Notes under the pieces: generated by a model
What the model was told of the DNA's origin: nothing
The model's input: the letters and a program-made list of their open reading frames with translations, nothing else
Databases searched by the model: none
Part shown: piece by piece, positions 44,293 through 53,812 of the stretch
Position numbering within the stretch: the stretch's first letter is position 1
How the letters are laid out: each line of letters starts with the position of its first letter
Assembly: GCA_018656005.1 (NCBI GenBank)
Contig: JABHZW010000026.1
Coordinates: 1 to 61,698 of the forward strand
Direction of reading: 5' to 3'
DNA length: 61,698 nt
DNA from: Candidatus Pseudelusimicrobium marinum
GTDB taxonomy: Bacteria; Elusimicrobiota; Elusimicrobia; Elusimicrobiales; Elusimicrobiaceae
Position numbers and translations under genes: made by a program

Positions 44293-45310
44293 TAACTTAG
44301 ATATATTTTTAATTACATATAACCGCAAAGAGCAGTTAGAGGGTACTTTTAAGCAAATACTTGCAAAAAATAGCCCTATTAAAGATATTCCTATTACTAT
44401 CCTAGATAATTGTTCCACAGATGGCACAAGCCAACTGTGCGAAGAATATGCCAAACAATATCCCAATATAAAACATATAAGACATAATAAAAATATTGGC
44501 GGTAATGCCAATATTACAAGAGCTTATGAAATGGTTACAAAAAAGTATGTCTGGGTGCTTTGTGATGACGATAAATTTGATTTTTCCCACTTTAAAGAAA
44601 TATCTCAAGCTATGGAGCAAGATTACGATGTTATCTTAGCTTCAAACTACGCTATAACAGACAAATATAGTCTTACACAGCTAGTTAAACAGCTAACGCT
44701 TGTGCCAGCAGGTATTTACAAAACAAAGCTTATAACAAGCACTGTTTTGATGAATGCATATTTCAATATTTCTAATATATTCCCACAACTCGCATTAGTA
44801 TGCAAGGCTATAAACGATAATTGTTCATTTTATATACCAAAACATGGTGTTGTTCAGGTTGGAATACAAGAAGATGGATATTCCTATACAAGAGGGTGCG
44901 ATGAAGAGAACAATTATATTCACCCTTCAATGAAAAACATGTTTTGGCAAATTGGCTTTATAAATTCTGTACAGATGATAAAAGATAAAAAGAAACGTAA
45001 ACAATTAATAAGAAAAGCGGATTTTGACCATATAACATTTAAAGAAATATCAACCTATTCTATGTTAAGAAATATTTTATTCACCAATAAAACAAGCAAT
45101 AAAAGTTATTTTAAAAATACTTGCGATGTGTTTTCCGCAATGCCGTTTTCATACAGAACAATTTTCTTGTTTTTGCTTTTCGATCATTATATAATTAGCA
45201 ATATTATTCGCATTAGAATACAGCCACACAAAATTTCATTTTGTTTTTTTACAAGATTTAAAACAAGTATAAGATTAAAACCGAAAGAAAAGGTGAAAAA
45301 CAATGGCTAA
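44279..45310 (+). CDS. GT2 family glycosyltransferase
   Basis: 343 residues. LDIFLITYNRKEQLEGTFKQIL, PITILDNCSTDGTSQL and YVWVLCDDDKFDF supply the GT-A motifs; the DDD is the metal site. The C-terminal half is basic and aromatic-rich (YRTIFLFLLFDHYIISNII may be an amphipathic membrane-associated segment). It overlaps the MsbA-like gene upstream and the fusion gene downstream, so the three are translationally linked. Donor unknown. Confidence 0.82.
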   Translation: MKINNNLDIFLITYNRKEQLEGTFKQILAKNSPIKDIPITILDNCSTDGTSQLCEEYAKQYPNIKHIRHNKNIGGNANITRAYEMVTKKYVWVLCDDDKFDFSHFKEISQAMEQDYDVILASNYAITDKYSLTQLVKQLTLVPAGIYKTKLITSTVLMNAYFNISNIFPQLALVCKAINDNCSFYIPKHGVVQVGIQEDGYSYTRGCDEENNYIHPSMKNMFWQIGFINSVQMIKDKKKRKQLIRKADFDHITFKEISTYSMLRNILFTNKTSNKSYFKNTCDVFSAMPFSYRTIFLFLLFDHYIISNIIRIRIQPHKISFCFFTRFKTSIRLKPKEKVKNNG

Positions 45311-46829
45311 AAAAATATTATCAATATGTATTCCAACATATAACCGAGCACAATCATTAGACGAAACTTTAAACAGCATTACAAGCCAAGAAGTTTTTAA
45401 AAATTCTAATGAAGTAGAAGTTGTTGTTATAGATAATTTCTCTTTAGATAATACCCCAGAAATTGTGGAAAAATATAGCACAAAATTTCCGACAAAAATT
45501 AAATATATTAGAAATAATAAAAATATTCACTCATCAGACAACCATAAAAAAGCATTGGACGCTGGAGCAGGTGAATTTTTAAAACTTCATAATGATAATT
45601 TGCCATTTTTAAAAAATAGTTTGGAAGAGATTTTAGGTATTTTGAAAGCCAATTTATCGTCTAAGCCAACAATATTTTTTAAAAATGGCAATTACAAAAA
45701 AAACCGAGAAATTGTGCCATGCGATAATATGGATGAATTTGTTAAAGAAGTATCTTTTTACTGCACATGGATAGGCGGTTTTGGTACATGGAAAAGCGAA
45801 TATAAAAAACTTAAAAACCCATTTAGATATGGCGATTTAATGCTCCCACAAACGGACATGGTTCTTAGATTAATTGCTAAAAGTGGTAAGGGTTTGGTTT
45901 GTAGTAAAAAATATTTTGAACAACTAGATGTTAAAAATAAAAGCGGTTATAATGTGGCTGAAGTTTTTGGACAAAATTATCTGTTTTTATACAAAGAACA
46001 CCTAGAAAGTGATGTGTTAAATAAAGAAGTTTTTCAAGCAGAAAAAAAGAGAGTTTTATTTAAACAAATTATTCCATATTATTTTGATTTTGATAAACAA
46101 CACAATTTTAAAAAAACAGGATATCTAAAATATTTGAAAGATTATTATAGCGATTGGTTTTTTTATTATTCTTTCCTAAAAATAGTAGAAATGTTTGTAA
46201 GTAAAAAAATAAAAAGAAAGATAAAAAAGTTTCAAGAAAACCAATACAAAAAAAAGTGGAAACAAAATAATAAACATAACGATACCCGTGTTATAAATAA
46301 ATTTGACCAAAGCAAAGTTGTAGTAGGCAATCATTCTTATGGTGGTTTGAAAGTAATAACATGGGGTAGCCCAAAAGAAGGTTTAGAAATAGGACATTTA
46401 GTTTCCATCGGCGACGATGTTACATTTGTTTTGGGTGGTAATCATCCGTATACAGGGTTTTCCACATATCCGTTCAAGGTGAAATTTTTTAAAGAACCTA
46501 CCGAAGCTGAAACCAAAGGACCAATAATTGTAGAAGACGATGTTTGGATAGGTATGAATTGCATGATTCTCTCTGGAATTACAATTGGTAAAGGTTCAAT
46601 TGTCTGTACAGGCAGTCTTGTAACAAAAGATGTAGAGCCATATAGCGTTGTGGGTGGTGTGCCTGCTAAATTTATAAAACATAGGTTTGAACCTAGCATT
46701 GTTAAAGAACTTTCTAAGTTAGATTTTTCTAAAATTTCAGCAGAAACAGTAGCAAAAAACAAAAATATTCTTTATCAAGATATTACGGAGGGTAATGTGA
46801 AGGATATTGTCAAAAAATTAAGCAATTAA
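45303..46829 (+). CDS. Fusion: GT2 glycosyltransferase plus hexapeptide-repeat acyltransferase
   Basis: 508 residues. Residues 1-about 300 are a GT2 domain (LSICIPTYNRAQSLDETLNSI, VVVIDNFSLDNTPEIVEK, FLKLHNDNLPFLKNSLEEI) closely similar to the separate gene at 48402. Residues about 330-485 form a left-handed beta-helix acyltransferase of the CatB/maltose-acetyltransferase type: EIGHLVSIGDDV, IIVEDDVWIGMNCMILSGITIGKGSIV and VVGGVPAKFIKHRF. It probably adds a sugar and O-acetylates it. AAGGTG precedes the start, inside the previous gene. Confidence 0.85.
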   Translation: MAKKILSICIPTYNRAQSLDETLNSITSQEVFKNSNEVEVVVIDNFSLDNTPEIVEKYSTKFPTKIKYIRNNKNIHSSDNHKKALDAGAGEFLKLHNDNLPFLKNSLEEILGILKANLSSKPTIFFKNGNYKKNREIVPCDNMDEFVKEVSFYCTWIGGFGTWKSEYKKLKNPFRYGDLMLPQTDMVLRLIAKSGKGLVCSKKYFEQLDVKNKSGYNVAEVFGQNYLFLYKEHLESDVLNKEVFQAEKKRVLFKQIIPYYFDFDKQHNFKKTGYLKYLKDYYSDWFFYYSFLKIVEMFVSKKIKRKIKKFQENQYKKKWKQNNKHNDTRVINKFDQSKVVVGNHSYGGLKVITWGSPKEGLEIGHLVSIGDDVTFVLGGNHPYTGFSTYPFKVKFFKEPTEAETKGPIIVEDDVWIGMNCMILSGITIGKGSIVCTGSLVTKDVEPYSVVGGVPAKFIKHRFEPSIVKELSKLDFSKISAETVAKNKNILYQDITEGNVKDIVKKLSN

Positions 46830-46840
46830 GGAACATATTA

Positions 46841-46846
46841 TATAAT
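46841..46846 (+). promoter_or_regulatory. -10 hexamer 6 bases before rfbC
   Basis: TATAAT followed by AATCAT and the ATG at 46853. No Shine-Dalgarno sequence lies before the start, so the dTDP-rhamnose operon may begin with a leaderless mRNA. Confidence 0.5.
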
Positions 46847-46852
46847 AATCAT

Positions 46853-47422
46853 ATGCCATTTGAATTTAAAAAACTAAAAATAAAAGAAGTTGTGCTAGTA
46901 GCACCGAAAATTTTCGGTGACGAGCGTGGCTTTTTTATGGAAAGCTATAAACAATCAGATTTTGTAGCAAACGGTATTGTCGAAAATTTTCGGCAAGACA
47001 ATCACAGTAAATCTGTAAAGAATGTGGTTCGTGGTTTACATTTCCAGTTAAACCCAACCCCGCAAGGCAAATTAGTTCGTTGTACGCAGGGCGAAATTTT
47101 TGATGTCGCAGTTGATTTAAGAGAAGGCTCTCCAACTTACGGGCAATGGGTGGGGGAAAAATTATCTGATGAGAATAAAAAAATGTTATATGTGCCAGCA
47201 GGTTTTGCACATGGTTTTTCTGTATTATCGGAAACTGCTGAAGTGCTTTACAAAACCACTAATGAATATAATCACGAATTAGACGGCGGTATTGCCTATA
47301 ACGACCCTGATATTAATGTCGATTGGAAGATAAATGGCGAGCCATTAATTTCAGATAAAGATAAAAATTTAAAAACTTTAAAAGAAACAAAAATAAATTT
47401 CACATACGATGGAGATAAATAA
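46853..47422 (+). CDS. rfbC: dTDP-4-dehydrorhamnose 3,5-epimerase
   Basis: 189 residues, family length. Features are the cupin fold with DERGFFMESYKQSDF, NHSKSVKNVVRGLHFQ (catalytic His region), QGKLVRCTQGEIFDVAVDLR, and YVPAGFAHGFSVLSE. It epimerises dTDP-4-keto-6-deoxyglucose at C3 and C5 in dTDP-L-rhamnose synthesis. It opens the rfbC-rfbB-(GT2)-rfbD-rfbA run. Confidence 0.96.
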   Translation: MPFEFKKLKIKEVVLVAPKIFGDERGFFMESYKQSDFVANGIVENFRQDNHSKSVKNVVRGLHFQLNPTPQGKLVRCTQGEIFDVAVDLREGSPTYGQWVGEKLSDENKKMLYVPAGFAHGFSVLSETAEVLYKTTNEYNHELDGGIAYNDPDINVDWKINGEPLISDKDKNLKTLKETKINFTYDGDK

Positions 47423-47423
47423 T

Positions 47424-48398
47424 ATGACAAAAGTACTAGTTACCGGCGGAGCAGGATTCATAGGAAACTGTTTCGTAAGACATATGCTAAAAAAATATCC
47501 GGATTACCAAATAATAAATCTAGATGCCCTAACATATGCAGGTAATATAGAAAATTTGGACGATGTAAAAGATAATCCTAATTACAAATTTGTAAAAGGT
47601 AATATCTGCGATAAAAAACTTGTAAATAAACTTATGAGCGAAGTTGATATGTGTGTCCATTTCGCAGCAGAAAGTCATGTAGACAGAAGTATAACAGGTC
47701 CGGAAATTTTTATAGAAACAAATGTGATGGGAACTCAAATTTTGTTAGAAGGTGCAAGACATAATAAGATTAAAAAATACCTACAAGTTTCAACCGATGA
47801 AGTGTATGGCTCGCTCGGACCAACAGGTCTATTTACCGAGGATACACCACTAGCACCGAACAGTCCATATTCAGCGAGTAAAACAGGGGCGGACCTGTTG
47901 GTCCGAGCATATTATGAAACTTATAAAATGCCAGTTTTAACAACAAGATGTTCTAACAATTATGGACCGTATCAATACCCAGAAAAGTTGATACCATTTT
48001 TTATCAAACAACTTTTAGCAGGCGAAAAAGTACCTGTATATGGCGACGGCTTAAATGTAAGAGATTGGCTTTATGTTTACGATCACTGCGAAGCAATAGA
48101 TGCAGTACTTCATAAAGGTAAAGACGGTGGAATTTATAATATTGGTGGTAATAACGAAAAAACCAATATGGAAATCACAAAAATAGTTTTAGAAGGTATG
48201 GGTAAAGATGAGTCCAGCATCAAATATGTAGAAGACAGACTTGGACACGATAAACGATATGCAATAGATAGTAGCAAAATGAAAAACGAACTTGGCTGGG
48301 AACCAAAAGTAAATTTTGAAGACGGCATAAAAATAACAATAGACTGGTATTTGAAAAATCAAGAGTGGATAAAAAATATAGAAAAAAAGCTGGGGTAA
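47424..48398 (+). CDS. rfbB: dTDP-glucose 4,6-dehydratase
   Basis: 324 residues from the ATG at 47424; GGAG at 47411-47414 and the family N-terminus (TKVLVTGGAGFIGNCFVRHML) support this over an ATG at 47409 inside rfbC. It carries HFAAESHVDRSITGP, the catalytic TDEVYG and YSASKTGADLLVRAY segments, and a NNYGPYQYPEKLIP substrate loop. It makes dTDP-4-keto-6-deoxyglucose. Confidence 0.97.
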   Translation: MTKVLVTGGAGFIGNCFVRHMLKKYPDYQIINLDALTYAGNIENLDDVKDNPNYKFVKGNICDKKLVNKLMSEVDMCVHFAAESHVDRSITGPEIFIETNVMGTQILLEGARHNKIKKYLQVSTDEVYGSLGPTGLFTEDTPLAPNSPYSASKTGADLLVRAYYETYKMPVLTTRCSNNYGPYQYPEKLIPFFIKQLLAGEKVPVYGDGLNVRDWLYVYDHCEAIDAVLHKGKDGGIYNIGGNNEKTNMEITKIVLEGMGKDESSIKYVEDRLGHDKRYAIDSSKMKNELGWEPKVNFEDGIKITIDWYLKNQEWIKNIEKKLG

Positions 48399-48401
48399 AA
48401 A

Positions 48402-49346
48402 ATGGCTGACGTATTACTTTCGATATGTATCCCTACATATAATCGAGCAAAATCTCTCGACGAAACGATAGGTAGCATTGTTGCCCAAAAAGCATTTTTA
48501 AATAGCAATGAAATAGAAATCATTATTGCCGATAATTGCTCTACAGACAATACTCAGCAAGTTTCAGAAAAGTACACTAACCAATTTTCAGATAAAATTA
48601 AATATATAAGAAACGAAAAAAATATTGGTAGTTATTTAAACCAAAAAACAGCATTAGATGCTTCCAGTGGCACAATTTTAAAATTACATAATGATAATTT
48701 GGATATGATAGAAGACAGCTTGTCTGACATATTGCAATTAATAAAAAATAATATTAAAGATAAACCAATAATTTTTTGTACCAATGGCAATGCAAAAAAT
48801 AAAAGCGAATTAATTTTTTGTAAAGATATGAACGAATTTGTTTCCAATGTATCGTATTTTTCAACCTGGATAGGTGGTTTGTTTATTTGGAAAAGCGAAT
48901 ATAAAAATTTGGATAATCCATTTCGCCACGGCGATTTAATGCTTCCACAAGTTGATATTTTACTTAGGCTTTTAGCAAAACAAAGAAAAGCTGTTGTTTA
49001 TAATAAGAAATTTTCAAGAGTATTGGCTACGGAAAAAAAGAGTGGCTATAATGTTGCCGAAATTTTTGGACAAAACTATATATCTTTACATAAGCCGTAC
49101 ATTGATACTGGGTTATTGGATAGAAATATTTTTCAGAGAGAAAAATTTCGGCTATTGTATAAGCATATAATTCCATGTTATTTCGATTTTGCAAAAGAAT
49201 TTAACTATAAAAAGACAGGATATTTAAAATATTTGGTAGATTATAAGAAAGATTGGTTTTTTTATTTTAGTTTTTTAATGTTTCCATTGATTTTCATAAA
49301 ATCGGTAGCTAAAAAAACTATAAAAAATTTATTTAGAAGAGGGTAG
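48402..49346 (+). CDS. GT2 glycosyltransferase, paralogue of the GT2 half of the 45303 fusion
   Basis: 314 residues. LSICIPTYNRAKSLDETIGSI, IIADNCSTDNTQQV and LKLHNDNLDMIEDSLSDI match the fusion protein over nearly the full domain, including YFSTWIGG and KSGYNVAEIFGQNY. The acetyltransferase half is absent. Inserted between rfbB and rfbD, it probably handles a related donor, possibly rhamnose. Duplication followed by fusion or loss is inferred. Confidence 0.85.
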   Translation: MADVLLSICIPTYNRAKSLDETIGSIVAQKAFLNSNEIEIIIADNCSTDNTQQVSEKYTNQFSDKIKYIRNEKNIGSYLNQKTALDASSGTILKLHNDNLDMIEDSLSDILQLIKNNIKDKPIIFCTNGNAKNKSELIFCKDMNEFVSNVSYFSTWIGGLFIWKSEYKNLDNPFRHGDLMLPQVDILLRLLAKQRKAVVYNKKFSRVLATEKKSGYNVAEIFGQNYISLHKPYIDTGLLDRNIFQREKFRLLYKHIIPCYFDFAKEFNYKKTGYLKYLVDYKKDWFFYFSFLMFPLIFIKSVAKKTIKNLFRRG

Positions 49347-49350
49347 GTGT

Positions 49351-50172
49351 ATGAAAATTTTAGTAACAGGTGCTAATGGAATGCTAGGAAAAGATCTATG
49401 TCCTTTATTAGAGAAACACGGACACGAGGTTATAAAAACTGATATTGAAGATTTAAATATCAGAAACAAACCCATGGTTATGGATTTTGTAAAAGCAAAT
49501 AAACCAGACCTTATTATCCACGGTGCAGCATACACCGCTGTTGATAAAGCCGAGGAAGAAAAAGAGCTTGCTTATGAGGTTAATTATCACGGTACAAAAA
49601 ATTTGGCAAAGGCAGCAAAAGAGGTTGATGCGAAAATAGTCTACATTAGTACAGACTATGTTTTTGACGGCACAAAAGAAACTCCATATACTCCAAAAGA
49701 TAAACCTAACCCAAAAAATATTTATGGTTTTACAAAACTTGAAGGCGAATTAGCCGTGCAAGACGAAACTCCTAAACATTATATAGTTCGCACAAGTTGG
49801 TTATACGGCAAGAATGGTAAAAATTTTGTTGAAACTATGATAACTCTTGCTCAAAAAAACCCAAAACTAAAAGTAGTGGCAGACCAGTTTGGTTGCCCTA
49901 CATATACAATTGCTTTGGCAGAAGGAATTATAAAACTTATCGAGGATAATGCAAAGTTTGGCACCTATCATATATGTGGCGGTGGGCAAACAAACTGGTG
50001 CGATTTTGCCAAAAAGATTTTAGAATTCGCAGGTATCAACACCCCGGTTGAACCTATTAATACAACTGGTTTTCCTCAGCTTGCAATTCGTCCAAAATAT
50101 GCCGTAATGGATAATGAAGGCAGATGTCCAAGTTGGGAAGATAGTTTAAAACAATATATAGAAAGAAGGTAA
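49351..50172 (+). CDS. rfbD: dTDP-4-dehydrorhamnose reductase
   Basis: 273 residues. ILVTGANGMLGKDLCPLLE, IHGAAYTAVDKAEEE, STDYVFDG and YGFTKLEGE (catalytic YxxxK) are clear. It performs the last step to dTDP-L-rhamnose. AGGTG precedes the start. It lies four bases after the GT2 gene and six bases before rfbA. Confidence 0.96.
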   Translation: MKILVTGANGMLGKDLCPLLEKHGHEVIKTDIEDLNIRNKPMVMDFVKANKPDLIIHGAAYTAVDKAEEEKELAYEVNYHGTKNLAKAAKEVDAKIVYISTDYVFDGTKETPYTPKDKPNPKNIYGFTKLEGELAVQDETPKHYIVRTSWLYGKNGKNFVETMITLAQKNPKLKVVADQFGCPTYTIALAEGIIKLIEDNAKFGTYHICGGGQTNWCDFAKKILEFAGINTPVEPINTTGFPQLAIRPKYAVMDNEGRCPSWEDSLKQYIERR

Positions 50173-50178
50173 TAAAAA

Positions 50179-51063
50179 ATGAAAAAACAAAAGACCAAAG
50201 GCATAATTTTAGCAGGTGGACTTGGCACAAGATTATATCCGTGTACAAAAGCGATAAACAAACAGCTTTTACCAATTTATGATAAACCGATGATATTTTA
50301 TCCATTATCAGTTTTGATGTTAGCAGGTATAAAGGACATACTAATAATTTCCAGTAAAGAACATATAGGTTTAATGGAACAAGTATTTGGTAGTGGACAA
50401 GAGTTGGGTTTGAATATTTCTTACAAGATTCAATTAGAACCAAAAGGCATAGCTGAAGCATTTATATTGGGTGAAAATTTTATCGGTTGTGATAAAGTTG
50501 CTTTAGTATTGGGAGATAATATTTTTTATGGTCAAGGATTTAGTTCTAAATTAAAATCGGCGGTTGAACGAAAAGACGGCGCAAGTGTATTTGCATATTA
50601 TGTAAACGATCCAGAAAGATTTGGCGTGGTAGATTTTGATAAAACTGGCAAAGCCAAAAGTATCGAGGAAAAACCTAAAGAACCAAAATCCAATTATGCT
50701 GTAACAGGTTTATATTTTTACGATAATAATGTTGTTGAATATGCGAAAAATTTAAAGCCGTCTAAAAGAGGGGAGCTTGAAATTACAGATTTAAATAATG
50801 TCTACCTAAAAAAAGGAAAGTTAAATGTGGAACATTTGGGTAGAGGTTTTGCCTGGTTAGATACTGGCACACATGATGCTTTGCTTAGAGCTTCAAATTA
50901 TGTGGAAACAATAGAAAAAAATCAGACAATAAAAATAGCATGTTTGGAAGAAATTGCATACAGAAAAGGCTTTATTAATGAAGAGCAATTAACAAAACTT
51001 GCAAAAGAATATAAAGATAATGATTTAAAGAAATATTTGTTAGATGTAATTTCTAAAACTTAA
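50179..51063 (+). CDS. rfbA: Glucose-1-phosphate thymidylyltransferase
   Basis: 294 residues, family length. [19 protein letters not shown] with [50 protein letters not shown] and [13 protein letters not shown] are diagnostic. It makes dTDP-glucose and completes the four-gene dTDP-L-rhamnose set. AAGGT lies upstream. Confidence 0.97.
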   Translation: MKKQKTKGIILAGGLGTRLYPCTKAINKQLLPIYDKPMIFYPLSVLMLAGIKDILIISSKEHIGLMEQVFGSGQELGLNISYKIQLEPKGIAEAFILGENFIGCDKVALVLGDNIFYGQGFSSKLKSAVERKDGASVFAYYVNDPERFGVVDFDKTGKAKSIEEKPKEPKSNYAVTGLYFYDNNVVEYAKNLKPSKRGELEITDLNNVYLKKGKLNVEHLGRGFAWLDTGTHDALLRASNYVETIEKNQTIKIACLEEIAYRKGFINEEQLTKLAKEYKDNDLKKYLLDVISKT

Positions 51064-51069
51064 AAAATT

Positions 51070-51756
51070 ATGATACAAAAAATAAAAAATATAGTTCGTT
51101 TGCTTGTTCCTAAAAAACTAAGGGGATATATTTATAAATTTCGGTGCAGAGTGGCAAGTCATTTATTTCCTTTAGAAAATTTCCCAAATTGTCCTGATTT
51201 TTTTAAACAATATAGGCATTTGGTAAAAAACCCAGAGGTTACTAGAAAACAAGGGGGTTTTGTTTATAAGGATAATTTTTATCCAGACTATTTACATGTT
51301 GGAGGGGCTTGTCATACAATATTTAAGGTTGCAAAAAAATATTGTAAAGGAAAAGGGATAGATGTTGGCGCTGGTTTTTGGGAATTTCCTGGTTCTATTC
51401 CTATAGACACTACAAGAGGCGACGGGTTAACTACAGATATAGACGAAATAGAGAGAAATTCATTAGATTATGTATTTAGTTCTCATTGTTTAGAACATAT
51501 TGAAAATTGGCAAGATTCTCTTTCTGATTGGGTGTCAAAATTAAAAAAAGATGCTAAAATTTTTATCTACTTACCACATCCAGATTGTAAAATTTGGAAT
51601 AAAAGTTCTGTTTTTGTAGGAGATGGACATAAATGGATACCAGAACCTAAAATCATCAAGGAAGCAATAAAAGAACTAGGTTGTGAAATACTAGACTTTG
51701 ATGATGGACCGGATAGTATGCAAAGTTTTTTTGTATGTGGAAGAAAACTAAAATGA
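51070..51756 (+). CDS. Class I SAM-dependent methyltransferase-like protein
   Basis: 228 residues. Rossmann motif I is GKGIDVGAGFWEFPGSIPID, and motif IV/post-IV is YVFSSHCLEHIENWQDSLSDW; IFIYLPHPDC resembles motif VI of the methyltransf_11/23 group. The first acidic residue of motif II (PIDTT) differs from a typical GAEIDP arrangement. It probably methylates a sugar of the surface glycan. It overlaps the next gene by ATGA. No Shine-Dalgarno sequence is evident. Confidence 0.75.
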   Translation: MIQKIKNIVRLLVPKKLRGYIYKFRCRVASHLFPLENFPNCPDFFKQYRHLVKNPEVTRKQGGFVYKDNFYPDYLHVGGACHTIFKVAKKYCKGKGIDVGAGFWEFPGSIPIDTTRGDGLTTDIDEIERNSLDYVFSSHCLEHIENWQDSLSDWVSKLKKDAKIFIYLPHPDCKIWNKSSVFVGDGHKWIPEPKIIKEAIKELGCEILDFDDGPDSMQSFFVCGRKLK

Positions 51757-52793
51757 TAAAATTTTTTAAAAAAACAATTCGTCCCTTTGTACCAGAAAAA
51801 GTGGTTGTTTTTTTTAGGAGCATCTTCCCCGGGAAAAATTATACACAAATGGGTAACGGGGATATTTTGGTTTTAAGCGGGCTTTTTAATAATATAAAAT
51901 TAAACTGTAGTAGTAGAAAAATTATATTAACTCACCCATGGGAAATTCCCTATAAAAAGTCGAAAAATTCTAAATTTTTTGAATGTTTTAAAAACGACCC
52001 TAATATAGATTTAATTATAAACAAACAAGAATGGGAAAATAAAAAAAATAATTTTGTAGATAAAGATGAAATTTTTTTTATATTTCCCCTAGATTATGAA
52101 AGTTTTATTGCTTCTAATAAGTGGTATACAAAACCTCTATATGAAAATAATGTTGTGGTTGGGTATGATTTTTTTAAAAACAAAAAAAGTTTAATGGAAA
52201 ATTTCTTAACACAAAATAAAGTACCATTAAAAAATTTGTACCCTAAAATATATTTTTCAAATAATGAAGTATTAACAGCAGAAAAGATTATAAAAAAACA
52301 TAATTTGGTTAATTTTTTATGTGTATATCCTTTTCCAAATAAAAAAAACATAACAAAAAATTGGGGTAAAGAAAATTGGCAAAAAATAATTGATAAAACA
52401 AATCAATATATTAAAGAGAAAAATCTGAATATAAAAATAGTTTATTTTGGAACAAAAGATCAAGAAAAGTTAAATAATGTTGTAGATTTACGAGGAAAAA
52501 CAAGTTTTAGAGAAAGTGTTGCTTTAGTAAATAAAAGTATTGGTGTAATTTCTTATAACGGTGCAGGAGTTCATGTTGCAAGAGCTGTAAAAAAACCTTG
52601 CATTTGTATTTGTTCTGGTGTGGAAATAAAAGAACATATAGCCTACCCAAACGACACAATAGTTATAAACCATAAAACAAAATGTTGTGGTTGTGGGTTG
52701 TATGCTAAATGCGATAATGGTTTAAAATGTTTAACAAAAATTTCACCAGAAAATGTATTTGAAGAAGTAAAAAACCACCTTCTAAACATTTAA
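51753..52793 (+). CDS. GT9-like (heptosyltransferase-family) glycosyltransferase
   Basis: 346 residues from the ATG at 51753, which overlaps the methyltransferase stop; the frame is open from 51735. The C-terminal domain carries the GT9 pattern: VYPFPNKKNITKNWGKENWQKII, VYFGTKDQEKLNNVVDLRGKTSF, and IGVISYNGAGVHVARAVKKPCICI. A late CCGCGLYAKC segment resembles the Cys-rich ends of some ADP-heptose transferases. The N-terminal half is more divergent. It overlaps the convergent GT2 gene by 12 bases. Confidence 0.75.
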   Translation: MIKFFKKTIRPFVPEKVVVFFRSIFPGKNYTQMGNGDILVLSGLFNNIKLNCSSRKIILTHPWEIPYKKSKNSKFFECFKNDPNIDLIINKQEWENKKNNFVDKDEIFFIFPLDYESFIASNKWYTKPLYENNVVVGYDFFKNKKSLMENFLTQNKVPLKNLYPKIYFSNNEVLTAEKIIKKHNLVNFLCVYPFPNKKNITKNWGKENWQKIIDKTNQYIKEKNLNIKIVYFGTKDQEKLNNVVDLRGKTSFRESVALVNKSIGVISYNGAGVHVARAVKKPCICICSGVEIKEHIAYPNDTIVINHKTKCCGCGLYAKCDNGLKCLTKISPENVFEEVKNHLLNI

Positions 52794-53762
52794 AAATTTA
52801 CACAAATAATAGTAAATCCTGAAGGGGAAGTATAAATCTCTTTTAACTAAAAATATAGATAAATTAGCTAAAAACATATAACTTTTAAAATTTATTAAAA
52901 GAGTTTTGTCAATTTCTTTAATTTCTTTTATAGTTTTTTCTAAAAATTCTTTTTTATATTTTATATCAATATGTCTAAAAGCTGGTAATAAATATATTAT
53001 CTTTTGTTTGTAAAATGCTGATTTATACCTTTCAAAAAAACCATTTTTTTTAAGTGATTTTTCTAATATATCTAGACTTTCAAATAAACAAAAAAGCCCA
53101 GCACCAATATGTTTAGAAGAAGCGTTTTTTTTATGATCTAGTTTCCAGTAATACAGAGGTTCTTTTACAATTGCTACTTTTTTACTAAAGGCATATGCTT
53201 GGAAAAAAAGAGTAGCATCTTCGCCCCTATTTGTATGTGGTATTTTGATGTCGTATTCCTTGAATAAAGATTTTTTTATAATAGTGTTCCATATAGAAAG
53301 CATATATTCTATATTTTTGTGGTTTTTTGGAATAACAACATTAGGTGTATTTTTAAAAAACCTGCTAACTGTCTTACAAACTTCATTTTTATTTGGATAG
53401 CTCATATAAAAGTTACACATTGCCATATCGGCATTATTTTTTACTGCAGAATTATACAGTTTTTCATACATAGTAGGATCTAAAAAATCGTCATTATCAA
53501 CAAATCCTACAAATTTTCCATTAGCTAAAGAGACTCCTTTTGCTCTAGTAGCTCCAGTTCCTTTGTTCTCTTGTTTCAGTGCAATAATATTTTTATGCTT
53601 AGACTGATAATTCCTGATAATTCCCCAAGAGTTATCTGTAGAACCATCATCTATTAAAACTATTTCAATATCTTTTAGTGTTTGGGCTAAAATACAATCT
53701 ACAGTTTGTTTTAAATGTTTTTCCGCATTATATACAGGTACAATTACACTAACTTTTGGCAT
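52782..53762 (-). CDS. GT2 family glycosyltransferase
   Basis: 326 residues, fourth member of the paralogue group at 20681-23672. Motifs are VSVIVPVYNAEKHLKQTVD, EIVLIDDGSTDNSW and FVGFVDNDDFLDPTMYEKLY. RGEDATLFFQAYAFSKKVAIV and an LFYFPFRIYYY-like basic end follow. It stands alone on the minus strand and is divergent from the GT9 gene. AAGGGGCG lies about 11 bases before the start. Confidence 0.85.
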   Translation of the reverse strand: MPKVSVIVPVYNAEKHLKQTVDCILAQTLKDIEIVLIDDGSTDNSWGIIRNYQSKHKNIIALKQENKGTGATRAKGVSLANGKFVGFVDNDDFLDPTMYEKLYNSAVKNNADMAMCNFYMSYPNKNEVCKTVSRFFKNTPNVVIPKNHKNIEYMLSIWNTIIKKSLFKEYDIKIPHTNRGEDATLFFQAYAFSKKVAIVKEPLYYWKLDHKKNASSKHIGAGLFCLFESLDILEKSLKKNGFFERYKSAFYKQKIIYLLPAFRHIDIKYKKEFLEKTIKEIKEIDKTLLINFKSYMFLANLSIFLVKRDLYFPFRIYYYLCKFLNV

Positions 53763-53799
53763 ATTATTTTCGCCCCTTTAAAAATGTATATAATTATTA

Positions 53800-53807
53800 T
53801 ATAAAAT
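53800..53807 (+). promoter_or_regulatory. -10-like sequence before the GT9 gene
   Basis: TATAAAAT contains TATAAA ending 7 bases, or TAAAAT ending 5 bases, before the ATG at 53813. No Shine-Dalgarno sequence is present, again suggesting a leaderless start. Confidence 0.35.
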
Positions 53808-53812
53808 AAGAT

